A DNA stretch of 60,249 nucleotides from VRUE01 sp036557525 (GTDB taxonomy: Bacteria > Actinomycetota > Thermoleophilia > Solirubrobacterales > 70-9), in the NCBI GenBank assembly GCA_036557525.1, contig DATBHH010000054.1:1-60249 (forward strand). Direction: 5' to 3'. This document shows, one piece after another, positions 23,895 to 32,000 of this stretch. Below the pieces are notes generated by a model. That model ran no database searches and was not told the origin of the DNA. It worked only from the letters and a program-made list of their open reading frames with translations. Position 1 is the first letter of the stretch; each line of letters opens with the position of its first letter. Made by a program: the position numbers and the translations under genes.

Positions 23895-24371
23895 ATGGCA
23901 GTCCACTGCACCGAGTGCGGCTTCGTCAACCCGGAGGGGGCCAACTACTGCCAGAAATGCGGCGCCTACCTCGGCGGCCCCAGCGATGGCGGCGGCGACG
24001 AGCCGACGACGATGACCTACACCGTCGACGACACCGGCGACATGCAGCCGATCGACATCGACCAGGTGCTTGAGAAAAGCGGCGCCGCGCTGGTGATCCG
24101 CAGCGGCGGAGGGCGCGCGGGCGAGAGCTTCACGGTCGAGGAGGACCGGGTCAGCATCGGCCGCAGCCCCGACGCCGGCGTCTTCCTCGACGACGTCACC
24201 GTCTCCCGCAACCACGCGCTGCTCGTCCGCCGCCGCGACGGCCTCTACATCGATGACCTCGGCTCGCTCAACGGCACCTATGTAAACCGGAGGCGGATCG
24301 AGTCCCACCGCCTCTCCGACGGGGACGAGATCCAGGTCGGCAAGTACAAGCTCAGCTTCCTGGAGAAGTAG
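23895..24371 (+). CDS. garA: GarA/OdhI-like FHA protein with N-terminal zinc ribbon
   Basis: The 158-residue protein has a zinc ribbon (Cys5, Cys8, Cys19, Cys22). A Thr-rich acidic linker (EPTTMTYTVDD) follows, and then an FHA domain with Arg90, Ser104-Arg105, His107 and SLNGT at 124-128. In mycobacteria and corynebacteria GarA/OdhI is phosphorylated on an N-terminal TT motif and then inhibits 2-oxoglutarate metabolism. VFLDDVTVSR and LGSLNGTYVN match that group closely. The zinc ribbon is absent from mycobacterial GarA. The next gene encodes an FtsR-like regulator, the same order as Rv1827-Rv1828. Whether Thr38/39 is a phosphorylation site is inference. Confidence 0.8.
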   Translation: MAVHCTECGFVNPEGANYCQKCGAYLGGPSDGGGDEPTTMTYTVDDTGDMQPIDIDQVLEKSGAALVIRSGGGRAGESFTVEEDRVSIGRSPDAGVFLDDVTVSRNHALLVRRRDGLYIDDLGSLNGTYVNRRRIESHRLSDGDEIQVGKYKLSFLEK

Positions 24372-25118
24372 ATGGCGACGGTCGACAAGACCCCCCGGAC
24401 CCGCGACTCCGCCAGCCGCCCGCGAAAGGCGCTGACGATCGGTGCCGTCTGCAAGATCCTCCAGAGCGAGTTCGACGACATCTCGATCTCGAAGATCCGC
24501 TACCTCGAGGACCAGAAGCTGCTCAGCCCGCGCCGCACCGACGGCGGCTACCGCCTCTACAGCCAGTCCGACGTCGAACGGCTGCGGACGATCCTGCGGC
24601 TCCAGCGCGACGAGTTCCTGCCGCTGCGCGTGATCCGCCAGGAGCTGGCGGCCGGCGGCGACGTCGAGTTCGCCGCAACGGCCGACCGCCGCCCGGCGGG
24701 TGCTTCGGTGCGACGGGCGATCCTCGTCAACACCTCGAGCGCGTACCTCACTCTGGAGGAGCTGTTGGAGGAGACCGGCGCCCGCGCCGAGCTCGTCTCC
24801 GAACTCGAGAACTTCGGCATCGTCCAGCCCGAGAAACGCAACGGCAGGGTCGTCTACGACGAGACCGATCGCGAGGTCGTCCGCTCGGCGAACGAGCTCT
24901 CGAGAGTCGGGGTCGCGGCCCGCAACCTGCGGATCTTCCGCTCCTCGGCAGATCGCGAGGCCAATCTGCTCGAGACGCTGCTCGGGCCGTCGCTGCGCTC
25001 GCGCAACCCCGAGCGCCGCAAGGAGGCGCTCGAGAGCCTCGAGAGCCTTGCCGCCACGGTGAGCCACCTCAAGCATCTGCTCCTCGTCAGAGACCTGCGG
25101 CGGCTCACCGGGGACTGA
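24372..25118 (+). CDS. ftsR: MerR-family regulator, FtsR-like
   Basis: The 248-residue protein carries an N-terminal MerR winged helix: LTIGAVCKIL, DISISKIRYLEDQKLL, then RTDGGYRLYSQSDVERLR and LRLQRDEFLPLRVIRQEL. This matches Rv1828 of Mycobacterium and FtsR of Corynebacterium, which regulate ftsZ and cell growth, rather than metal- or redox-sensing MerR proteins. No conserved Cys ligands follow the DNA-binding domain. A second helical domain binds an unknown signal. The ATG directly follows the garA stop. The inverted repeat at 23514-23530 upstream of the operon is one possible target. Confidence 0.82.
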   Translation: MATVDKTPRTRDSASRPRKALTIGAVCKILQSEFDDISISKIRYLEDQKLLSPRRTDGGYRLYSQSDVERLRTILRLQRDEFLPLRVIRQELAAGGDVEFAATADRRPAGASVRRAILVNTSSAYLTLEELLEETGARAELVSELENFGIVQPEKRNGRVVYDETDREVVRSANELSRVGVAARNLRIFRSSADREANLLETLLGPSLRSRNPERRKEALESLESLAATVSHLKHLLLVRDLRRLTGD

Positions 25119-25126
25119 GCTCCTCG

Positions 25127-25591
25127 GTGCCCCGGGTCACCCGCCGACGCCACGTCTCCGCTTCTGCGGAGGAGGTCTGGGCGCTGGTCTCCGACCCCTA
25201 CAGCCTGCCCCGCTGGTGGCCGCGAACCAGCAGGGTCGAGAGCGTCGACCTCAAGCCCGGCGGCAGGCGCAGCCAGTGGACCCAGGTGCTCGAGACGGCC
25301 GAAGGGCGCGGCGTGCGGGCCGACTACCGCTGCGTCAGCTCGGCCGAGGGCGAGCGATATGCCTGGGAGCAGCAGGTCGAGGGGACGCCGTTCGCCAAGC
25401 ACCTGCACAGCTCGAAGGTCGAGATCGTGCTCCGCCCGGAGGACGGTGGGACCGAGGTCGCGCTCAGCTCCGAGCAAACGCTCCGCGGGCTCTCGCGGCT
25501 CGGCTCGCCGATGATGCGCGGCGGCCAGGGACGGATCCTCGACCAGGCGCTGGAGGGGCTCGAGCAGGCCCTCGGCTCCGGACAGCCATGA
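25127..25591 (+). CDS. SRPBCC (START-like) family protein
   Basis: The 154-residue protein has the polyketide cyclase/dehydrase pattern: RRHVSASAEEVWALVSDPYSLPRWWPRT at the N-terminus (cited by its core VWALVSDP), an alternating beta-sheet middle, and a C-terminal helix LDQALEGLEQAL. These folds bind hydrophobic ligands in a deep cavity; ligand and role are unknown here. The start is GTG 25127, 8 bases after the ftsR stop. The stop overlaps the oxidase start by 4 bases, suggesting joint expression. It could equally be a lipid-binding or stress (AHSA1-like) protein. Confidence 0.7.
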   Translation: MPRVTRRRHVSASAEEVWALVSDPYSLPRWWPRTSRVESVDLKPGGRRSQWTQVLETAEGRGVRADYRCVSSAEGERYAWEQQVEGTPFAKHLHSSKVEIVLRPEDGGTEVALSSEQTLRGLSRLGSPMMRGGQGRILDQALEGLEQALGSGQP

Positions 25592-27222
25592 CCGCGGCGC
25601 CGCGGCGCGACTCGAAGTGGTGGGGATGGGGCGACCCCTCGCTCGCCCCCGAGCTCGACGCCGAGGCCCGGCGCATGCTCGCGGACTGGGTCGGCGAGCT
25701 CGAGCCCGCTCCGGTCGCGGCCGAGATCGACGCCTTCGAGCTGCCCGACCCCGAGCCGCTGCCGCCGTCGCTGATCGACGCGGTCGGCGCCGAGCGCGTC
25801 TTCACCTCGACCGAGGATCGGGTCCGCCATGCGACCGGGTGCGGGTACCGGGACCTGGCCCGGCTGCGGCGGGGAAGCCTCGACGCCGCCCCCGATGCGG
25901 TGCTGCTACCGGCCGACGCCGAGGCCGTCGCCCGTGCGATCGGGGTCTGCGCCGAGGAGGGCGTCGCCGTCGTCCCATTCGGCGGCGGCACCAGCGTGGT
26001 CGGCGGGATCGAGCCGATCCGCGGCGCGCATCCGCGGCTCGTCTCCCTCGATCTGGCCGAGCTGCGCGGAATCGAGGTCGACCGCCGCTCGCTGACCGCG
26101 CGCCTCGGCGCCGGCCTCCGCGGGCCCGAGGCGGAGGCCGGGCTCGGCGCCAGTGGGCTCACCCTCGGCCACTTCCCGCAGTCCTTCCAGTACGCGACGA
26201 TCGGCGGCTTCGCGGCGACCCGCTCGGCGGGACAGGCCTCGAGCGGATACGGGCGCTTCGACGCGCTGGTCACCTCGCTCCGGTTGCTGACCCCGGCCGG
26301 CGAGATGCGCACGCTCGAGACCCCGCACACCGCGGCGGGGCCGGCGCTGCGCGAGTTGGCGATCGGGTCCGAGGGAGTGCTCGGCGTGATTCCCGAGGTC
26401 ACGGTCCGGGTCCGTCCGGCGCCGTCCGTCCGCCGCTATGAGGCATGGATCGGCGAGAGCTTCGAGTCCGGCGCCGAGATCGTGCGGGCGATGGCCCAGG
26501 GCCCGGGCCTTCCGGATGTGATCCGGGTCTCCGACGAGGAGGAGACCCGCGTCTCGCTCGCGCTCTCGGGCCCGCGGGGGACCACCGGCCGGCTCTTCGA
26601 CCGCTACCTCGGCCTTCGCCGGCGGCGCGGCGGCTGCCTGATCGTGGTCGGGATCGACGGCGACGAGGAGTCCGTCGCCCGCCGGCGGGCGCTTGCGGTC
26701 CGCGCACTGCGGGCCGGGGGCGCCGTCTACCTCGGCCAGTCCGCCGGACGCAGCTGGGACCACGGCCGCTTCGACGGTCCCTACCTGCGCGACACCCTGA
26801 TCGGGATGGGGGCGATCGTCGAGACGCTCGAGACCGCGCACACCTGGTCCCGGCTCGGCGAGCTCCACCGCGCCGTCGGGGAGGCGATTCGGGGAGCGCT
26901 CGCGGCCGCCGGGACTCCGGGCCTCGCCCTCTGCCACCTCTCGCACGCCTACCCCGACGGCGCGTCGCTCTATTTCACCTACGTCGCCCGCGCCCGCAGC
27001 GGCGCAGAGCTCGACCAGTGGGCCGCGGTCAAGGGCGCCGCCTCGGAGGCGATCGTCGCCGCGGGCGCGACGATCACCCACCATCATGCGATCGGCCGCG
27101 ACCATCTCCCCTACATGCCTGCCGAGGTCGGCGGCGTCGGGATCGAGACGCTCCGCGCGGCGAAGGAGCGACTCGACCCGGCCGGGATCATGAACCCCGG
27201 CAAGCTGATCCCGCCCCCCTAG
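25588..27222 (+). CDS. FAD-linked oxidase, alkyldihydroxyacetonephosphate synthase-like
   Basis: The 544-residue flavoenzyme starts with KWWGWGDP, typical of bacterial alkyl-DHAP synthase homologues. The FAD-binding PCMH domain is visible as VAVVPFGGGTSVVGG and GHFPQSFQYATIGGFAATRSAGQ. The C-terminal oxidase domain ends ITHHHAIGRDH, containing the conserved His block, and LDPAGIMNPGKL. Eukaryotic relatives make ether lipids, and bacterial members may be D-2-hydroxyacid dehydrogenases. ATG 25588 overlaps the SRPBCC stop. The convergent gene on the minus strand overlaps its last 4 bases. Confidence 0.85.
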   Translation: MTAAPRRDSKWWGWGDPSLAPELDAEARRMLADWVGELEPAPVAAEIDAFELPDPEPLPPSLIDAVGAERVFTSTEDRVRHATGCGYRDLARLRRGSLDAAPDAVLLPADAEAVARAIGVCAEEGVAVVPFGGGTSVVGGIEPIRGAHPRLVSLDLAELRGIEVDRRSLTARLGAGLRGPEAEAGLGASGLTLGHFPQSFQYATIGGFAATRSAGQASSGYGRFDALVTSLRLLTPAGEMRTLETPHTAAGPALRELAIGSEGVLGVIPEVTVRVRPAPSVRRYEAWIGESFESGAEIVRAMAQGPGLPDVIRVSDEEETRVSLALSGPRGTTGRLFDRYLGLRRRRGGCLIVVGIDGDEESVARRRALAVRALRAGGAVYLGQSAGRSWDHGRFDGPYLRDTLIGMGAIVETLETAHTWSRLGELHRAVGEAIRGALAAAGTPGLALCHLSHAYPDGASLYFTYVARARSGAELDQWAAVKGAASEAIVAAGATITHHHAIGRDHLPYMPAEVGGVGIETLRAAKERLDPAGIMNPGKLIPPP

Positions 27223-28241
27223 CTTTCTTCTTCGCCCTTTTCGACGACCGGTCCGGTCACCGGCCCGCGGAGGACATCGGTGCCGCCGAACTTCGGAGTC
27301 TTCTTCGTTTTCTGCGCTTCGGTCACCGCGACCCGCAGTTCGCTGTTCGGAACGAGCGAGACTTCCATTTCGTCGAAGCCGCTCGCCAGCAGGCCGAGCG
27401 CCGTCGCCGGGACCTGGAACTGGCCGCTGATGGTCCCCGATTTCCCGACCTTGGTCGCCGCGATCGGGATCCGTTCGCCGGGCGAGCGGGCGAGCGAGAT
27501 CGCGTAGGAGCTTTCACTCGGGGTCGGGGCAAGACCTTTCGCGGCGACGACGAGAAGCACCTGGGATTTCAGACGGCCGAAGATCGCGCGCCCCTCGGCT
27601 TCGCTCCCTTCGACGCCCTTGAGCACCGCCTGGGTCGGGACCTTCGAGCTCGATGTCGGGTTGACGGCGGTCGGCGCCCCTTCGGAGCTTTCGGAGCTGC
27701 TTTCGCCGCCACCGCCGATGTCGATCGCGCCGGTCGCGAACAGGATCAGCAGGATCAGGATCAGCGCGCAGCCGCCCACCTGCGCGAGCAGGCGCCTGTT
27801 GGCGAACAGCGATTTGCCCTGGGCCTGCCGCCTGGGAGCTGAGCGCGGCGCCGATTTCGCCGACCCGGGCCGAGGCTCCGGGGGCGGCGGCTCCTTCTCC
27901 GGGGGCGGAGGCGTCGCGGGCGCAGGCGGCGGCGCATCCTCAGAGCCGTCGAGCTCGGCGAGCGCGTTGCGGACCCTGGAGCGCACCTCACCGACGCTCA
28001 GGCCCATCAGGGCGCCGATGTCCTCGTAGCCCTCCTCGCGCTGCGCGAGCAGCCGCAGCAATGCCTTCTGGTCCTCGCTGGCCGGGTCAGGGCCGTCACC
28101 CTGCAGTGCCTCGATCGCGGCGCGGACCTTCGCCCGCACCTCGGTGACGCTCAGGCCCATCAGGGCCCCGATGTCCTCGTAGCCCTCCTCGCGCTGCGCG
28201 AGCAGCCGCAGCAATGCCTTCTGGTCCTCGCTGAGCCCCAC
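27219..28241 (-). CDS. Membrane-anchored protein with duplicated sigma-region-4-like HTH
   Basis: The 340-residue protein starts with two nearly identical helix-turn-helix units with a 51-residue period (residues 4-46 and 55-97), each containing YEDIGALMGLSV. The units resemble sigma-70 region 4. A Pro/Glu-rich linker and a basic patch (APRRQAQGK, ANRR) precede one membrane helix (about 153-175). An external domain of about 150 residues follows that I do not recognise. Topology puts the HTHs inside the cell. The start is GTG 28241. Glu codons are GAG before the membrane helix and almost all GAA after it. It is divergent from a thioesterase gene over a palindromic promoter. Confidence 0.75.
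   Translation of the reverse strand: MGLSEDQKALLRLLAQREEGYEDIGALMGLSVTEVRAKVRAAIEALQGDGPDPASEDQKALLRLLAQREEGYEDIGALMGLSVGEVRSRVRNALAELDGSEDAPPPAPATPPPPEKEPPPPEPRPGSAKSAPRSAPRRQAQGKSLFANRRLLAQVGGCALILILLILFATGAIDIGGGGESSSESSEGAPTAVNPTSSSKVPTQAVLKGVEGSEAEGRAIFGRLKSQVLLVVAAKGLAPTPSESSYAISLARSPGERIPIAATKVGKSGTISGQFQVPATALGLLASGFDEMEVSLVPNSELRVAVTEAQKTKKTPKFGGTDVLRGPVTGPVVEKGEEES
27993..28233 (-). repeat. Tandem 153-bp duplication encoding the two HTH units
   Basis: Bases 27993-28080 and 28146-28233 match at 87 of 88 positions with an offset of 153 bases (51 codons). Near identity at silent sites shows that the duplication is recent or kept uniform by gene conversion. Confidence 0.85.
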
Positions 28242-28250
28242 GGATCGAAC

Positions 28251-28272
28251 AGCCTACCCATGCGGGTAGGGT
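28251..28272. promoter_or_regulatory. Palindromic divergent promoter
   Basis: CCTACCC (28253-28259) and GGGTAGG (28264-28270) form a perfect inverted repeat. It contains a -10 box for each direction: TAGGCT toward the HTH gene (reverse complement of 28251-28256) and TAGGGT (28267-28272) toward the thioesterase. Each lies 9 bases from a GTG start. Confidence 0.5.
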
Positions 28273-28281
28273 CAACGGTCC

Positions 28282-28689
28282 GTGTCCGAGAACCTTCCCG
28301 AGACCTTAGGATTCGCCGAACTGGTCGGCATCTCGTGGCTCGACGACGACCCCGAGCATGCCAGGGCCCGGGTCGACGTCCGTGCCGAGCTGCTGCAGCC
28401 GTTCGGACTGATGCACGGCGGAGTCTTCGCGACCCTGGTCGAGAGCGTCTGCTCGCGCTCGACCGCGCTCAACGTCCTCGACGGGGGAATGGGGGCGATG
28501 GGGCAGACGATCAACGTCAACTTCGTCCGCCCGGTCCTCGAGGGGTGGGCCGAGGTCCGGGCCAGGGCGCGCCATCGCGGCCGCACCACCTGGGTCTGGG
28601 AGGCCGAGGTCCTCGACGCGGAGGAGCGCGTCTGCGCCCTGGCGCAGATGACGATCGCGGTCAGGCCTATCCGCCGAAGCGATTCGTGA
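28282..28689 (+). CDS. PaaI-type hotdog thioesterase
   Basis: The 135-residue protein has the hotdog-fold pattern of acyl-CoA thioesterases: QPFGLMHGGVFATLVESVCS, with the HGG motif and the catalytic acidic residue after it, then GQTINVNFVRPVLEGW and a C-terminal strand set. It probably hydrolyses aryl- or acyl-CoA esters in the cytoplasm. The start is GTG 28282. Its 3' end overlaps the convergent nadE gene by 23 bases. Substrate is unknown. Confidence 0.85.
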   Translation: MSENLPETLGFAELVGISWLDDDPEHARARVDVRAELLQPFGLMHGGVFATLVESVCSRSTALNVLDGGMGAMGQTINVNFVRPVLEGWAEVRARARHRGRTTWVWEAEVLDAEERVCALAQMTIAVRPIRRSDS

Positions 28690-30337
28690 TCGGAAGGCGA
28701 CGGTCGCGACCGAACGCCTTCGGCGTTATCCGGATCCCCGGCGCGGCCTGGCGCCGCTTGTACTCGGCCCGGTCCACCATCCTCACCACTTCGTCGACGA
28801 CCGCCGCCGGCAGCCCGGCCTCGATCATCTCCTCGCGGCCCTGGTCGCGCTCGACGTAGGCCTCGAGGACCTGGTCGAGGATGTCGTAGGGCGGCAGCGA
28901 GTCTGAGTCGAGCTGGTCGGGCCGGAGCTCGGCGGACGGCGCCCGCTCGAGGACCGACGCCGGCACCAGGTCGCGCCCGGCCTCGGCGTTGCGGTGCCGC
29001 ACGAGTTCGTAGACGAGCGTCTTCGGGACATCCTTGATCACCGCGAACCCGCCGGCCATGTCGCCGTAGAGGGTCGCGTAGCCGACCGACATCTCACTCT
29101 TGTTCCCGGTGGTGAGGACCAGCCAGCCGTGCTTGTTGGAGAGGGCCATCATGATGTTGCCGCGAATCCGGGCCTGGAGGTTCTCGGCGGCGAGGTCGGG
29201 CTCAGACGGCCGCGTCGGGTCGCGCGGCAGCGGCTCGGGGTCAGCTCCGGCGTCATCCGGTATCGCGAAGGCCTCGGCCAGGACCGATTCGTAGGAGCCC
29301 ATCGTCGAGGCAATCGGAATCTCGATCAGCTCGGCGCCGATGTTGGCCGCGATCGCCCGCGCGTCCTCCTGGGTCGCCGAGCTGGAGTGGGGGGAGGGCA
29401 TGACGACGCAGCTGACGTTCTCGGGGCCGAGGGCGTCGGCGGCCAGCACGGCCACCAGGGCCGAGTCGATGCCCCCCGAGAGGGCGACGCCGACGTGGCG
29501 GAAGCCGTTCTTGGCGCCGTAGTCGCGCAGCCCCAGCACCAGCGCCGAATAGACCTCGGCGAGGTCGCCGAGCGGCTCCCGCAGGGTCTCCCGCCCCGAG
29601 GGCGGGATGTCGCAGAACAGGAGCTCCTCCTCGAACTGGGCCGCACGCGCGACGATCTCGCCCGCGGGGTCGACGACGAAGCTGTGGCCGTCGAAGACCA
29701 GCTCGTCCTGGCCGCCGACGAGGTTGCAGAAGGCGAAATGGGCGCCATATGCGCGGGCGCGTTGGGCGAACATCTCTTCGCGCTCGCGACCCTTGCCCCG
29801 GTGATAGGGGGACCCCGACGGGTTGGCGATCAGCTCGGCGCCCTCCCCCGCCTCGATCGAGGCCGGGGGGCCCTCGACCCAGACGTCCTCGCAGATCGTC
29901 AGCCCGACCCGGATCCCGCCGATCTCGACCGTCATCGGCTCGTCGCGGGGCGCGAAATACCGCTGCTCATCGAAGACGGCGTAGTTGGGCAGGCGGAACT
30001 TGCGATAGACCGCGCGGACCTCCCCCTCGGCCAGCACCGCGAGCGAGTTGTGGGCGTAGCGGTGGTCATCCTCACCCGGGGCCGGCTCTGCGTAGCCGAC
30101 CAGCGCCGTGATCCCGGTCACGTCCCTCGCCAGCGCCCGCACGGCGCGGCTCCCGGCATCGATGAAATGGCGCTTCAGGTAGAGGTCCTCGGCCGGATAC
30201 CCGGGGATGCTGAGCTCGGGAAAGATGACCAGGTCGGCGCCGCCGTCGCTCGCCCTGCCGATCCACTCGGCGACCTTCGCCGCGTTGCCGTCGATGTCCC
30301 CCACCGTGGGGTCGATCTGGGCCAGCGCGATGCGCAC
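28667..30337 (-). CDS. nadE: NAD(+) synthase, glutamine-hydrolysing
   Basis: The 556-residue protein combines an N-terminal nitrilase-type amidase and a C-terminal ATP-pyrophosphatase. The amidase triad is Glu in FPELSIPGY, Lys in YRKFRLPNY and Cys in TICEDVW. The synthetase P-loop is ALSGGIDSALV near residue 287. It makes NAD from deamido-NAD with ammonia delivered by an internal tunnel. It is shorter than the octameric mycobacterial type (about 680 residues), matching the two-domain proteobacterial form. GTG at 30337 lies directly after the acyltransferase stop. Confidence 0.95.
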   Translation of the reverse strand: MRIALAQIDPTVGDIDGNAAKVAEWIGRASDGGADLVIFPELSIPGYPAEDLYLKRHFIDAGSRAVRALARDVTGITALVGYAEPAPGEDDHRYAHNSLAVLAEGEVRAVYRKFRLPNYAVFDEQRYFAPRDEPMTVEIGGIRVGLTICEDVWVEGPPASIEAGEGAELIANPSGSPYHRGKGREREEMFAQRARAYGAHFAFCNLVGGQDELVFDGHSFVVDPAGEIVARAAQFEEELLFCDIPPSGRETLREPLGDLAEVYSALVLGLRDYGAKNGFRHVGVALSGGIDSALVAVLAADALGPENVSCVVMPSPHSSSATQEDARAIAANIGAELIEIPIASTMGSYESVLAEAFAIPDDAGADPEPLPRDPTRPSEPDLAAENLQARIRGNIMMALSNKHGWLVLTTGNKSEMSVGYATLYGDMAGGFAVIKDVPKTLVYELVRHRNAEAGRDLVPASVLERAPSAELRPDQLDSDSLPPYDILDQVLEAYVERDQGREEMIEAGLPAAVVDEVVRMVDRAEYKRRQAAPGIRITPKAFGRDRRLPITNRFGG

Positions 30338-31771
30338 TTAATTGACGGGGACGGCGCCGTTCCGAGTCCGGGTCCGGGCCGCGCCGGCGCCCTTCGACGG
30401 GGCCGGAGCGGTGGCGACGATTTCCGCGATCGCCGCTTCGAGGTCGAGACCGAAGCTGTCGAGTTCGGCCATCCCGTCGTAGTCGCCGACGAGCCCGAAG
30501 TCGATGCTGCCGTCGTAGGACATGATCCCGACGCAGAGAGCCTGGCGCCGTGCGAGCGGAACCAGCGGGAAGATCGACTCCATCCTCCGCCCGAGCACGT
30601 AGAGCGGGAACTGGGGCCCGGGAACGTTGGTGATCACGAGGTTGAAGAACCGCTGCGCGGGCTGGAGCCGCGCCGCCTGCGAGGCGATCGTCGTCGGCGC
30701 GAAGTCGGTCAGCTTGGTCAGGATCTCGGCCCCGACGGCCTGGCCGGACCCCTTGAGGTCGCCCATCGTCTCGCTCACCAGGTGGAGGCGCTCGACCGGG
30801 TCCTCGCACCAGACCGGGAGCGGCGCCATCATCGCCGAGATCCGGTTGCCGAGAGCCCCGTGCTCCTCGGCGGCGCGGACGCTGACCGGGACCATCGCCC
30901 GCAGCTCCAGCTCGGCGGTCTCGTGCCCGCGCGCCCGCAGGTAGTTGCCAAGTGCCCCGGTGACGACTGAGAGGACGACGTCGTTGACGGTGCCGCCGTG
31001 GGCGTTCTTGACCCGCTTGAAGTCCTCGAGGTCGGCGCGGACGAAGGCGAGCCGGCGGTGCGGACCGATGTCGACGTTGAACGGCGTGCCCGACGCCGAC
31101 ATCCCGACCTCGAGCATCTTCCCGGTCGCGCCGATGCCGCGCAGCACCTGGCGCGGCCCGCGCAGCGTGGCGCGGATCCCGCGGACGATCTCCTGCGGGC
31201 TGGTGAGCCGCTCGCGGATCGCGTTGCTGAGCAGCTCGAGGTCGGTCGGCTCCGGCCGCGGCGCCCATTTCGGCGGCCGCAGCGGGGGCGGTGGCGGGTC
31301 CGGCTCGAGGTCGAAGAGGACGGTGGTTATGTCAACCCCGGAGACGCCGTCGACGAGGGCGTGGTGGCTCTTGCCGACGATCGCGAAACGGTCGCCCTCG
31401 AGGCCCTCGACCAGCCACAGCTCCCACAGCGGCTTCGAGCGGTCGAGCTGCTGGGAGAAGATCCGCGAGGCGAGGTTGCGGAGCTGCTCCTCGGAGCCCG
31501 GGGCGGGCAGCGCGGTCTGGCGGACGTGGTACTCGAGGTTGAGATGGGGGTCGTCGACCCAGACCGGACGGCCCTGGCCGAACGGGACGAAGCGCAGCTT
31601 CTGGCGGAAGCGGGGGACGAGATGGAGGCGCGACTCGATGTGGTCGCGGAACTCCTGGTGCGTCGGAGGCGAGCCGTCGAAGATGATCGTCGAGGCGACG
31701 TGCATGTGGGCGCCGCCGCGCTCCATGTGGAGGAACGCTGCGTCGAGTCCGGTCAGGCGATCTGAGCCCAC
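30338..31771 (-). CDS. WS/DGAT-family wax ester synthase / diacylglycerol acyltransferase
   Basis: The family makes storage triacylglycerol or wax esters from acyl-CoA. From GTG 31771 the protein opens DRLTGLDAAFLHMERG, the normal WS/DGAT start. The active site HHALVDG lies at about residues 136-142. The second conserved block NDVVLSVVTGALGNYLRARG and PGPQFPLYV are present. Longer in-frame starts at 31825 and 31879 add 18-36 residues without family similarity. The C-terminal 30 residues are Ala/Pro/Arg-rich. Its stop abuts the nadE start. The FadD-like enzyme at 19359 could supply acyl-CoA. Confidence 0.88.
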   Translation of the reverse strand: MGSDRLTGLDAAFLHMERGGAHMHVASTIIFDGSPPTHQEFRDHIESRLHLVPRFRQKLRFVPFGQGRPVWVDDPHLNLEYHVRQTALPAPGSEEQLRNLASRIFSQQLDRSKPLWELWLVEGLEGDRFAIVGKSHHALVDGVSGVDITTVLFDLEPDPPPPPLRPPKWAPRPEPTDLELLSNAIRERLTSPQEIVRGIRATLRGPRQVLRGIGATGKMLEVGMSASGTPFNVDIGPHRRLAFVRADLEDFKRVKNAHGGTVNDVVLSVVTGALGNYLRARGHETAELELRAMVPVSVRAAEEHGALGNRISAMMAPLPVWCEDPVERLHLVSETMGDLKGSGQAVGAEILTKLTDFAPTTIASQAARLQPAQRFFNLVITNVPGPQFPLYVLGRRMESIFPLVPLARRQALCVGIMSYDGSIDFGLVGDYDGMAELDSFGLDLEAAIAEIVATAPAPSKGAGAARTRTRNGAVPVN

Positions 31772-32000
31772 GACCCCATCTTCGCACACGATGGGCTGCT
31801 CGACCTGAGGCTGGTGTTTTCGCATCGCAGAGCGGATTGCGGCCTTCCGTGCGGGTCGTCGCAATGTGACGGCCATCACCCCCGCGGCCGGATCTCCCCC
31901 CTACGGTGCCGCGTCCACCAGAGCAATCCATCTGCCGAGTTTCATCGCGGGCCGCCCGGCGGCCCGGCCGTAGGCAGACGAGAAAGCGGGGACACCTCCA

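Noticed and set aside
28994..30970. 658-residue plus-strand frame opposite nadE and the WS/DGAT gene
   Set aside because: Both opposite genes have full catalytic motifs; this frame has no recognisable domain and starts inside nadE.
19359..31771. Acyl-CoA synthetase, FAD oxidase, thioesterase and WS/DGAT as a lipid gene cluster
   Set aside because: They are separated by unrelated genes on both strands and show no shared operon; a metabolic link is possible but the genes are not clustered.
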